64,000 nucleotides of DNA from Phaeacidiphilus oryzae TH49 (GTDB lineage: Bacteria > Actinomycetota > Actinomycetes > Streptomycetales > Streptomycetaceae). The notes under the pieces are model-generated. The model saw only the letters and a program-made list of their open reading frames with translations. It was not told where the DNA came from and did no database searches. Shown here in pieces: positions 57,054 to 64,000 of the stretch. The stretch spans positions 620,001 through 684,000 of the forward strand of contig NZ_JQMQ01000004.1 in assembly GCF_000744815.1 (NCBI RefSeq). The letters are read 5' to 3'. Made by a program: the position numbers and the translations under genes. How positions within the stretch are numbered: position 1 is the stretch's first letter; every line of letters begins with the position of its first letter.

Positions 57054-60000
57054 GTGACGCGACGCCTGGCCATCGACGACCTCTACGCCATCGCGCTGCC
57101 CGAGCAGCCGGCGCTCTCCCCGGACGGTGCGCGGATCGCCTACGTCCTGCGCACCGCCGAGCGCGAACAGGACCGCGACGAACGGGCGTTGTGGACCGTG
57201 CCGACCGGTGGGGGAGCGGCGCGCCGGCTCACCCGCGGTCCCGCCGACACCGCGCCGGCCTGGTCGCCGGACGGCCGGTCGCTTGCCTTCCTGCGCGGCG
57301 GCGACGGCCCCCCGGCGCTGTGCCCCCCTCAGCTGTGGCTGCTGCCCTCGGCGGGCGGTGAGCCCCAGGCGCTGACCGGCCTCCCGGCGGGCGCCGGTGA
57401 GCCGGTGTGGAGCCCGGACGGGAGGGAGATCGCGTTCACCGCCCCGGTGGAGACCGGCGACCGGGAGCCGGCGGCCGGCTCCGGGAGGCCGGCCCCGCCC
57501 GTGGTGGCCGACCGGCTCTCCTATAAGGCGGACGGGCACGGCGTGTTCGGCACCGTCCGCGTCCACCTCCACGTGCTGGACCTGGAGAGCCGTGCGGTCC
57601 GCCAGGTCACCGACGGCGACTGGCACGCCGGCCGCCCGGCCTGGTCGCCCGACGGCCGCAGCCTCGCCTTCTGCGCGGCATCCGACCCCGACGCCGACCT
57701 GACGATGCGTTCGGCCGCGTATGTCCTCGACCCCGCCGACCCGGCCGCCCGGCCGCGCCGGATCGGCACCGGCGAGGGGACGGCGTACGCCGTCGACTGG
57801 ACCGCCGACGGCGAGGCGCTCCTGGTCACCGGCCGTACGGACACCGAGCTCGGGCACGCGAGCGTTCTGCGCGTCCCGCTGGACGGCGGCGCCCCCGCCG
57901 ACCTCACCGCCGTTCTCGACCGCAACGTCATGCCGGGCGGCACCGGCTACCCGGGCGCCGCCCCCCGGGAGGCGGCGGACGGGCGGACGCTGTTCTGCGT
58001 CCGCGACCGGGGCTGCACCCACCTGTACGCGCGGGACGCCGACGGGGGCGCGCCCCGGCCGCTGGTCGCCGGCGCGGGCCGGGTGGTCTCCGGGCTCTCC
58101 ACCGTCGGCGACACGGCCGCCCTCGTCCTGGCCACGCCCACCTCCTACGGCGAGATCGCCACCGTCCAGCTGTCCACCGGCCGCGAGGAGGTGCTCACCC
58201 GGCACGGCGCCGGACACCAGGAGGTGGAGCTGTTCGCCGCCCGGGAGCGGGAGTTCACCGTCTCCGACGGCCGCACCGTGGAGGGCTGGCTGCTGCGCGA
58301 CCCGGCCGCCACCGGCCCCGGCCCGCTGCTGCTGGACATCCACGGCGGCCCGCACAACGCCTGGAACGGATCGGCCGACCCCTTCCACCTCTACCACCAG
58401 GCGCTGGTGGCCCGCGGCTGGTCGGTGCTGCTGCTCAACCCGCGCGGCAGCGACGGCTACGGCGAGTCCTTCTTCACCGCCTCCCGCGGCGTCTGGGGCG
58501 CGGGCGACGCGGCCGACCTCCTGGAGCCCCTGGACGCCCTGGTCGCCGAGGGGATCGCGGACGCCCGCCGGCTGGCCGTGGCCGGCTACAGCTACGGCGG
58601 CTTCATGACCTGCTATCTCACCGGCCGCGACCGGCGCTTCGCCGCGGCCGTCGGCGGCGGCGTGGTCAGCGACCTGGCCAGCATGTGCGGCACCAGCGAC
58701 GAGGCCCACCTGCTGGCCGTGGCCGAACTCGGCGGCCGCCCGTGGGAACTGCGCGAGCGCTACGCCGAACTCTCCCCGTACTCCCGGGTGGCGGAGGTCC
58801 GCACGCCGACGCTGCTCCTCCACGGGGCCGCCGACGAGCGCTGCCCGGTCGGGCAGGCCGAGCAGTGGTTCACCGCGCTGCGCGAGCGGGGCGTCCCCAG
58901 CCGGCTCGTCCTCTACCCCGGCGGCTCGCATCTGTTCCTCCTCGAAGGGCCGCCCTCCCACCGGGTGGACTACGCCCGCCGGATCGTCGACTGGGTGGAG
59001 CGCCACGCCCGCGCCACCGCCGAGGCCCCGGCCCGCGCGCCGCTGGACGCCGCACACTGGAACCGGCGGCTGGCGGCGCTGGCGGCCCGGCACCGGGTGC
59101 CCGGCGCGGTGCTGGGGATCTCCCGGGGCGGCGAACTCGCCCTGGCCGCCTGGGGCGTGCTGAACACCGAGACCGGCGTCCAGGTGGGTGAGGACTCGCT
59201 CTTCCAGATCGGGTCCGTCACCAAGATCTGGACCACCACCCTCCTCATGCAGCTGGTCGAGGAGGGCAGGCTCGACCTGGACGCCCCCGTCGCCGACGTC
59301 CTGCCCGAGCTGCGGCTGTCCGACCCGCAGGCGCGGAAGCAGGTGACGGTCCGTCATCTGCTCACCCACACCAGCGGCATCGACGGCGACGTCTTCACCG
59401 ACACCGGGCGCGGCGACGACTGCCTGGAACGCTACGTGGAGCAGCTCGCCTCGGCGGCCCAGAACCACCCGCTGGGCGCCACGTTCTCCTACTGCAACTC
59501 CGGCTTCGTGCTGGCCGGCCGGATCGTCGAGAAGCTCACCGGCACGACCTGGGACGCGGCCGTCCGGGAGCGGCTGTGCGGCCCGCTCGGGCTGCGGCAC
59601 ACCACCACCCTGCCCGAGGAGGCGCTGCGCTTCCGCACCGCGATCGGCCACGACGCCGGCGGCGACGGGGAACCCCGACCGGTCCCGGCCTGGGGGCTGC
59701 CGCGCTCGTCCGGGCCGGCCGGGCTGATCACCGCGAGCGCCGCGGACGTCCTGGCCTTCGCGCGGGTGCACCTGGCCGGGGGGCTGGCCGCGGACGGGGG
59801 CCGGGTACTGTCGCGGCGGTCGGCGGAGGCGATGACCGCCAAGGAGGTCGACCTGCCCGACACCCACACCCTCGGGGACTCCTGGGGCCTGGGCTGGATC
59901 CGCTTCGGCTGGGACGGCCACCGGGTGATCGGCCACGACGGCAGCACCATCGGCCAGTCCGCCTTCCTCCGCCTGCTGCCCGAAGAGGATCTCGCGGTCA

Positions 60001-60404
60001 CCCTCCTCTGCAACGGCGGCAGCGCCCAGGACCTCTACCTGGACCTCTTCCGGGAGGTCTTCGCGGAGCTGGCCGGGGTCGACATGCCGCAGCCGCTGGA
60101 ACCGCCGGCCGAGCCGCCGGCGGTGGGCCTGGAGCGGCACCTCGGCCGCTACGAGCGGGCCGGGGCGCGGATCGAGATCCTGCGGGGCGAGGCGGGGCCG
60201 CGCCTGCGGCACACGGTCACCGGCCCGCTCGCCGCCATGGTGCCCGAGACGGTGCAGGAGGTGGACCTGGTGCCGGTCGCGGACGGCCTGTGGGTGGTGC
60301 GCCTGCCGGGCAGCCGGTCCTGGACCCCGGTCACCTTCTACCCGCTGCCGAGCGGCGAGCCGTACCTCCACTTCGGCCTCCGCGCCACCCCGAAGGTGTC
60401 CTGA
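57054..60404 (+). CDS. S9 prolyl oligopeptidase-type peptidase fused to a class C beta-lactamase-like domain
   Basis: A 1116-residue fusion of two serine hydrolases. Residues 1-400 are a TolB-like propeller (AWSPDGRSLAFLRGG, PVWSPDGREIAFTAP). The S9 domain follows with HGGPHNAW and nucleophile Ser513 in GYSYGGF; DERCPVGQAEQ and GGSHLF supply the Asp and His. From about 680 a class C penicillin-binding fold begins: SxxK S721-V-T-K724, YCN 813-815, HDG 961-963. The end is a lipocalin-like domain (LGRYERAGARIEILRGE). GTG 57054 has GAGGAG upstream. No signal peptide is evident. It may cleave peptides and D-amino amides in sequence. Confidence 0.88.
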   Translation: MTRRLAIDDLYAIALPEQPALSPDGARIAYVLRTAEREQDRDERALWTVPTGGGAARRLTRGPADTAPAWSPDGRSLAFLRGGDGPPALCPPQLWLLPSAGGEPQALTGLPAGAGEPVWSPDGREIAFTAPVETGDREPAAGSGRPAPPVVADRLSYKADGHGVFGTVRVHLHVLDLESRAVRQVTDGDWHAGRPAWSPDGRSLAFCAASDPDADLTMRSAAYVLDPADPAARPRRIGTGEGTAYAVDWTADGEALLVTGRTDTELGHASVLRVPLDGGAPADLTAVLDRNVMPGGTGYPGAAPREAADGRTLFCVRDRGCTHLYARDADGGAPRPLVAGAGRVVSGLSTVGDTAALVLATPTSYGEIATVQLSTGREEVLTRHGAGHQEVELFAAREREFTVSDGRTVEGWLLRDPAATGPGPLLLDIHGGPHNAWNGSADPFHLYHQALVARGWSVLLLNPRGSDGYGESFFTASRGVWGAGDAADLLEPLDALVAEGIADARRLAVAGYSYGGFMTCYLTGRDRRFAAAVGGGVVSDLASMCGTSDEAHLLAVAELGGRPWELRERYAELSPYSRVAEVRTPTLLLHGAADERCPVGQAEQWFTALRERGVPSRLVLYPGGSHLFLLEGPPSHRVDYARRIVDWVERHARATAEAPARAPLDAAHWNRRLAALAARHRVPGAVLGISRGGELALAAWGVLNTETGVQVGEDSLFQIGSVTKIWTTTLLMQLVEEGRLDLDAPVADVLPELRLSDPQARKQVTVRHLLTHTSGIDGDVFTDTGRGDDCLERYVEQLASAAQNHPLGATFSYCNSGFVLAGRIVEKLTGTTWDAAVRERLCGPLGLRHTTTLPEEALRFRTAIGHDAGGDGEPRPVPAWGLPRSSGPAGLITASAADVLAFARVHLAGGLAADGGRVLSRRSAEAMTAKEVDLPDTHTLGDSWGLGWIRFGWDGHRVIGHDGSTIGQSAFLRLLPEEDLAVTLLCNGGSAQDLYLDLFREVFAELAGVDMPQPLEPPAEPPAVGLERHLGRYERAGARIEILRGEAGPRLRHTVTGPLAAMVPETVQEVDLVPVADGLWVVRLPGSRSWTPVTFYPLPSGEPYLHFGLRATPKVS

Positions 60405-60425
60405 GGACGGAGACTCGGCCGTTCC

Positions 60426-60440
60426 GGCCCCGAAGGTCCC
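60426..60440 (+). promoter_or_regulatory. DosR/OsdR-like box upstream of the second universal stress gene
   Basis: GGCCCCGAAGGTCCC, whose complement GGGACCTTCGGGGCC matches the GGGACC...GnCC pattern seen before the other universal stress gene. It lies 103-117 bp before the ATG. Confidence 0.4.
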
Positions 60441-60542
60441 AGGAGGTGTGGCCGGTCGGCCCTGGTCGCCGGGAGGCGGTGATCGCAGGCTGGTGCCGTG
60501 AGCGGGGGGACAGACGGTTGCCGATCGGACAGGAGTGGGCTG

Positions 60543-61049
60543 ATGGCCGGCACGGCGGAGCGGCAGGGGTCCCGGAGGCAGCGGCCGGGGCGGATCGTGG
60601 TCGGAGTGGACGGCTCGGCGTCCTCCCAGGAGGCACTGCGGTGGGCCGTCGGGCAGGGCCGGCTGGCGGGGGCGGTGGTGGAGGCACTCGCGGCCTGGGA
60701 GCGGCCACTGGACTACGGCGGCTACGGCGTGGCGCTGATGGACGTCGACTTCGCTGGCCCGGCGCGGGACGCGCTCGATTCCAGCATCGCGGCACTGGGG
60801 CCGGAGGCGGAGAAGGACGTGGAGATCGTCCGCCGGGTGGTCCAGGGCCACCCGGCGGACGTCCTCCTCAAGGCCGCCCAGGGCGCTGATCTCCTCGTCC
60901 TGGGCAGCAGGGGCCACGGCGGCTTCGCCGGCGCCCTGCTCGGTTCGGTGGGCCAGCACTGCGTCCAGCACGCCGGCTGCCCCGTGGTGATCGTCCGCCA
61001 CGGCGAACAGCCCGCAGACGCGGAGGCGCGGACCCGCCCGGCCTCCTAG
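60543..61049 (+). CDS. universal stress protein (single UspA domain)
   Basis: A 168-residue UspA protein: RIVVGVDGSASSQEALRWAV, DVLLKAAQGADLLVLGSRG and HGGFAGALLGSVGQHCVQHA with the ATP-binding G-2x-G-9x-G-S intact, so it probably binds ATP. Usp proteins support survival under hypoxia or stress. ATG 60543 follows ACAGGAG. A box resembling DosR/OsdR sites lies upstream. Its 3' end overlaps the convergent amidohydrolase by 4 bp. Confidence 0.92.
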   Translation: MAGTAERQGSRRQRPGRIVVGVDGSASSQEALRWAVGQGRLAGAVVEALAAWERPLDYGGYGVALMDVDFAGPARDALDSSIAALGPEAEKDVEIVRRVVQGHPADVLLKAAQGADLLVLGSRGHGGFAGALLGSVGQHCVQHAGCPVVIVRHGEQPADAEARTRPAS

Positions 61050-62041
61050 GCGATGCCGAAGACCCGTTCGGCGGTGCGGTGGCCGATGGCCGTCCGCTGG
61101 GCCTCCGTGAGGGGCAGGTCCCGCAGGAAGGCCAGCGCTCCCGCCGGGTCCTCGTACGGGTAGTCGATCGCGAACATGATGTTGTCCTCGCCGACGGCGC
61201 GCAGGGCGAGGGCGAGGACGTCGGGATCGTCGATGCCGCTCGTGGTGATGACGAAGTTGCGGCGGAAGTACTCGCTCGGGGTGAGCGAGAGCCTCGGCAT
61301 CGGTGTGGCCGCCCCGGCCGTCCTGGCCGCGAACGCGTGCCGGTTGTCGATCCGCCGCAGCCAGTACGGGATGCCCTCGCCGAGATGCCCGAGGACGACG
61401 GTCAGCTCCGGGTGACGGTCCAGGGCACCGCTGAGGATGAGCCGCATGGCGTGCAGCCCGGCCTCCGCCTGGTAGCCCCAGATCGCACCCGGCAAGCCGT
61501 AGTCGCGGTAGGGAGCGAGGGCGCTCGGTGCCCGCGGATGGAGGTAGACCGGCGCGTGCTGCTCCTCGGCCGCCGCCAGCAGCGGCGCGAACTCCGGCTC
61601 GTCCAGATACCGCCCGCCGGTGTGCGAGTTGACCATGATGCCGTGGAGCCCCAGGGTGCCCATGGCCCGCTCGATCTCGGCTGCCGCGGCGGCCGGATCC
61701 TGCGGCGCCACCGTGGCCAGCCCGCCGAATCGGCCGGGGTGCCGCCGCACGACCGCGGCCAGCGCGTCGTTGAAGTCCCGGGCCAGCGGCACCGCGTCGG
61801 CGGCCGGGTAGGGCTGGACGCCGGGCGGGTTGAGGCTGAGCACGGCCATGTCCTGGCCGAGGGCGTCCATCTCCCGCAGCCTGGCGTCGAGATCGGTGAG
61901 GCGGGCGCGGGAGGCGGGAGCGCGCTCCAGCGTGCGCATCAACTCCATCTCGGTCTCGTCGCCGGGCACGACCTCCAGGCCGTGCGCCACCCGCAGGAAC
62001 GCCTCGGTGGCCATATGCTCCTCGACCGCGACGACCCTCAC
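61046..62041 (-). CDS. amidohydrolase/decarboxylase (gamma-resorcylate decarboxylase-like)
   Basis: A 331-residue metal-dependent TIM barrel. The N-terminal VEEH replaces HxH with the E-x-H found in salicylate/gamma-resorcylate decarboxylases. APVYLHPRAP and VLGHLGEGIP give the next His, and FAIDYPYED the catalytic Asp. It probably decarboxylates or carboxylates an aromatic acid, substrate unknown. GTG 62041 overlaps the SDR stop by four bases (GTGA), so the two are coupled in a three-gene operon. Confidence 0.88.
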   Translation of the reverse strand: MRVVAVEEHMATEAFLRVAHGLEVVPGDETEMELMRTLERAPASRARLTDLDARLREMDALGQDMAVLSLNPPGVQPYPAADAVPLARDFNDALAAVVRRHPGRFGGLATVAPQDPAAAAAEIERAMGTLGLHGIMVNSHTGGRYLDEPEFAPLLAAAEEQHAPVYLHPRAPSALAPYRDYGLPGAIWGYQAEAGLHAMRLILSGALDRHPELTVVLGHLGEGIPYWLRRIDNRHAFAARTAGAATPMPRLSLTPSEYFRRNFVITTSGIDDPDVLALALRAVGEDNIMFAIDYPYEDPAGALAFLRDLPLTEAQRTAIGHRTAERVFGIA

Positions 62042-62796
62042 GCCCGACGCCCCCCGTCGACCGACAACGCGATCCCGGTGACGTAGGAGGCGTCGTCGGA
62101 GCAGAGCCAGACCGCCGCGGCGGCGGCCTCCTCGGGCGTGGCGAGCCGGCCCAGCGGGGTGATCGACGCCTGCATCGCGATCATGTCCGTGCCGGCGGCC
62201 ACCGCCTCGAAGCCCGGCGTGCGGGTGGGGCCGGGGCAGACGGCGTTGACCCGGATGCCCTGCGGCGCGTAGTCGACGGCGGCGACCTTGGTGAGGCCGA
62301 CGATGCCGTGCTTGGCGGCCACATAGGCGGGCGCGGTGGGAATCGCGTACAGGCCGCCGTTGGACGCGACGTTGACGATCGCACCGCCGCCGCGGGCGCG
62401 CAGCGCGGGCAGCTCGTACCGCATGCAGTGGAAGGTGCCGGTGAGGTTGACCCGCACCACCCGCTCGAACTCCTCGGGCGCCATCTCGTCGAGCCTGCGG
62501 TGGTGCGAGGCCAGCCCGGCGTTGTTCACCGCGAAGTCGAGGCCGCCGAAGGAGGCGACGGTGCGCTCGACGGCCGCCGCCACGGCGCGCTCGTCGGCGA
62601 TGTCGACGGTGACGGCGAGGGCTTCGCCGCCGTCCTCGCGGATCGACTCCGCCGTCTCGGCCGCCGCGTCCGCGTCGATGTCGAGCACCGCCACCGCGGC
62701 TCCGTCGCGGGCGAACCGCAGCGCCGTGGCGCGACCGATCCCGCTGCCGGCGCCGGTGACCAGACCCGCCCTCCGGGGGGCGGCCGCGCCGCTCAT
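62038..62796 (-). CDS. short-chain dehydrogenase/reductase
   Basis: A 252-residue classical SDR: VTGAGSGIGRA (NAD(P)), DFAVNNAG, IVNVASNGGLYA (Ser) and YVAAKHG (YxxxK), then RVNAVCPGPTRTPG. It probably oxidises or reduces a hydroxyl or keto group on the same substrate as the adjacent decarboxylase-like enzyme. ATG 62796 overlaps the upstream gene stop (ATGA), and its stop overlaps the next start. Confidence 0.92.
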   Translation of the reverse strand: MSGAAAPRRAGLVTGAGSGIGRATALRFARDGAAVAVLDIDADAAAETAESIREDGGEALAVTVDIADERAVAAAVERTVASFGGLDFAVNNAGLASHHRRLDEMAPEEFERVVRVNLTGTFHCMRYELPALRARGGGAIVNVASNGGLYAIPTAPAYVAAKHGIVGLTKVAAVDYAPQGIRVNAVCPGPTRTPGFEAVAAGTDMIAMQASITPLGRLATPEEAAAAAVWLCSDDASYVTGIALSVDGGRRA

Positions 62797-63110
62797 ACCA
62801 GCACCTCGTGGTTGGCCCAGGCGACCTTGTAGGGGTGCCGGCTCTGCCAGCGGTCGATGACCTCGTGCATCCCGGGCGCGGCGAAGGCCTTGGCCAGTGC
62901 CTCGGTGTCGGCGACCGTCGCCTGCACGATCGCGGTCGCGATCAGGGCCGGAATGGCCTCCTCACCGGGGATGGAGATGTGCCGTCGGGTCGCGACCGAC
63001 CGGACGAGGCCGGAGTCGAGGAGAACGCGTTCGATGTCTGCCAGGTACTGATCGAGCTCCGCGTCGGCCAGCGGCTGGTCGAAGGAGACGATCATCGTGT
63101 GGTTGATCAT
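62793..63110 (-). CDS. small ferredoxin-like alpha+beta barrel protein
   Basis: A 105-residue protein: HTMIVSFDQPLADAELDQYL, then a helix and VSVATRRHISI-like strands, GMHEVIDRWQSRHPY near the end. The size and strand order suggest a dimeric alpha+beta barrel of the Dabb/EthD type, which binds small molecules or acts as a cyclase. It is the first gene of the operon; ATG 63110 lacks a strong ribosome binding site, and upstream in-frame ATG 63161 is an alternative. Function uncertain. Confidence 0.65.
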   Translation of the reverse strand: MINHTMIVSFDQPLADAELDQYLADIERVLLDSGLVRSVATRRHISIPGEEAIPALIATAIVQATVADTEALAKAFAAPGMHEVIDRWQSRHPYKVAWANHEVLV

Positions 63111-63197
63111 GCGGCCATTCTTGGCCGGAACCACCATCCGCGTCCAAGACCGATCGGCCATCCTTCGATAACCTGTAGGCATCGATGAACGGGCGCT

Positions 63198-63380
63198 TCA
63201 GTCCCGGCGTCGGTCGCGGTGCGGCCGGACGCGGCCGAGTACCGTCCGCAGTTGCCGCCTCATCCTCCGCGCCTTCGCGTACTGCCGCGCCGCACGGGCC
63301 CGCATGGTCGCCGCCCGCTCCCGCACGGCGGTGTTGTAGTCGTCGAGCGGTTCGACGCCCCGGGGAACGTGCGGGCGCAT
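63198..63380 (-). CDS. small basic hypothetical protein
   Basis: A 60-residue Arg/Ala-rich protein (VRERAATMRARAARQYAKAR, then RMRRQLRTVLGRVRPHRDRRRD). ATG 63380 follows a good GAGGAGGC. It could bind nucleic acid through its many Arg residues, but no family is recognised. Confidence 0.55.
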   Translation of the reverse strand: MRPHVPRGVEPLDDYNTAVRERAATMRARAARQYAKARRMRRQLRTVLGRVRPHRDRRRD

Positions 63381-63580
63381 CCGTGCCTCCTCAGTCCGTC
63401 GGGGGGGCAGGGACACCGCAGGGCCGGGGAGCTCTGCTGGACTGTGGCGAAGCTGCACCCCCAGCCTCTCGCGGCAGAGGGGATCCACCAAAAGGAAGTG
63501 CCGAGTCGGGAACCACGCCGGCGGCGACTAACCGGTCGGTACGCCCAGCGCCCCCGGCCAATCGGCGCTAAGCTGCCGAC

Positions 63581-63617
63581 CGAGGGCCTGCCGACTCCCC
63601 CGTGCGGCAGGCCCTCG
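63581..63617. terminator. 13-bp stem terminator
   Basis: CGAGGGCCTGCCG (63581-63593) pairs exactly with CGGCAGGCCCTCG (63605-63617) around an 11-base loop, downstream of the decayed hydrolase and upstream of the small basic protein gene on the minus strand. Confidence 0.8.
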
Positions 63618-63645
63618 CCATGGGCGAGCCCCTCGCCCTCCGCCG

Positions 63646-63878
63646 TCACCCCGGCGCCCGTCCGCTCAGCCACGCGTAGGCCTCGCGGCGGTTGCCGTGT
63701 CGAAGCTGAGCAACCGCAGGCCGGACTCCGCCGCGCTCTCGACGCCCGCCCCGGACAGCAGCCGCGACCCGGGCGACCCCGGATGGACCACCACCCCGAG
63801 GCCGTCCGGCGACCCGCCGTCCTCGACCAGGATCTCGCCGTGCGGAGTGTCCACCAGGTGGGTGCGGGTCTCAGACAT
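63646..63878 (-). pseudogene. alpha/beta hydrolase remnant with internal deletion
   Basis: From ATG 63878 the first 60 residues match the start of an alpha/beta hydrolase (HGEILVEDGGSPDGL, HPGSPGSRLLSG, AAESGLRLLSFD), then the frame breaks at TAG 63666. In another frame the complement of 63705-63646 reads GNRREAYAWLSGRAPG and stops, which looks like the C-terminal helix of the same family. The catalytic core is missing, so most of the gene was lost by an internal deletion. Confidence 0.6.
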
Positions 63879-63919
63879 GGCGCCGTTGGTACCAGAGGGG
63901 GCAGTTGACCGCGACCGCT

Positions 63920-64000
63920 TTACCCGGCCGCCACCGGCACCCGGAACAGCTGGGCTCCCGCACCGTCGGTGAAGACCAGGGCGCCACGGCTCTTCGGCAC
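63920..64000 (-). CDS. C-terminal end of a gene continuing past the window
   Basis: On the minus strand the frame is open from the window edge to TAA 63920 and encodes SRGALVFTDGAGAQLFRVPV and a few more residues. The strand-turn-strand pattern is like a last beta-propeller blade of a TolB/S9-type protein. Only 26 residues are visible, so the identity is a guess. Confidence 0.4.
   Translation of the reverse strand: MPKSRGALVFTDGAGAQLFRVPVAAG

Overview
The window is very GC-rich with strong G/C bias at third codon positions. It carries families typical of Streptomyces and relatives: a DUF574 methyltransferase, DUF5133, DUF2267, an Hsp18 regulator beside hsp20, a kinase with a WD40 sensor domain, and many leaderless genes with a TAnnnT box about 7 nt before the start. 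I read it as chromosomal DNA of a Streptomycetaceae member. It is an accessory and metabolic region with no rRNA, tRNA, insertion sequence or CRISPR array that I can see. Both ends cut a gene.

Layout. 1-7.4 kb: the end of an ECF41/SigJ-type sigma factor followed by NmrA-type and DoxX-type partners, then a lipid desaturase, a TfdB-like flavin hydroxylase, OsmC and a CYP142-like P450. 7.5-11.7 kb: a pentapeptide-repeat protein, arylamine N-acetyltransferase, a HhH glycosylase-like protein, a methyltransferase and a frameshifted membrane gene. 11.7-18.9 kb: two paralogous divergent LysR/oxidoreductase pairs, with a second SDR, a beta-propeller protein and a TetR downstream of one of them. 18.9-23.5 kb: the most unusual block. 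It has an XRE regulator, two nearly identical 71/72-residue peptides behind two tandem 19-bp dyads, a membrane M50 metalloprotease with a PqqD/RRE-like N-terminal domain, and a Tat-type secreted Cys-containing protein. 23.5-29.4 kb: a secreted S53 peptidase, CbiZ, Hsp regulator/hsp20, DUF2267 and SMP-30.

29.6-40.6 kb: a His-rich secreted protein, DUF5133, a Ser/Thr kinase with WD40 repeats, GNAT, a divergent esterase/MarR pair, an amidase, VOC and PPOX enzymes, a divergent TetR/acyl-CoA dehydrogenase pair and a SpoIIE-type phosphatase. 40.7-49.3 kb: a stress and energy group (DUF7144-like membrane protein, universal stress protein, PRC-barrel, PPK2 overlapping a P2-type ATPase), then a patatin-like lipase behind a 19-codon leader ORF and an RNA stem that could mask its ribosome binding site. 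49.4-64 kb: a very large secreted propeller-amidohydrolase, a methyltransferase, an MFS pump, a luciferase-like oxidoreductase, an S9 peptidase fused to a class C beta-lactamase-like domain, a second universal stress protein, a tightly overlapped three-gene decarboxylase/SDR operon, and a decayed alpha/beta hydrolase.

How the genes may work together. The peptide/M50/Tat-protein block looks like a self-contained peptide processing or export cassette under one repressible promoter; this is inference from order, domains and operators. Several catabolic genes are paired with a divergent regulator whose start codon or promoter lies in a visible dyad. The two universal stress genes share a DosR/OsdR-like box, suggesting oxygen or redox control. 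Four gene lesions (a frameshift, two genes lacking a usable start codon, one internal deletion) suggest local decay or assembly errors.
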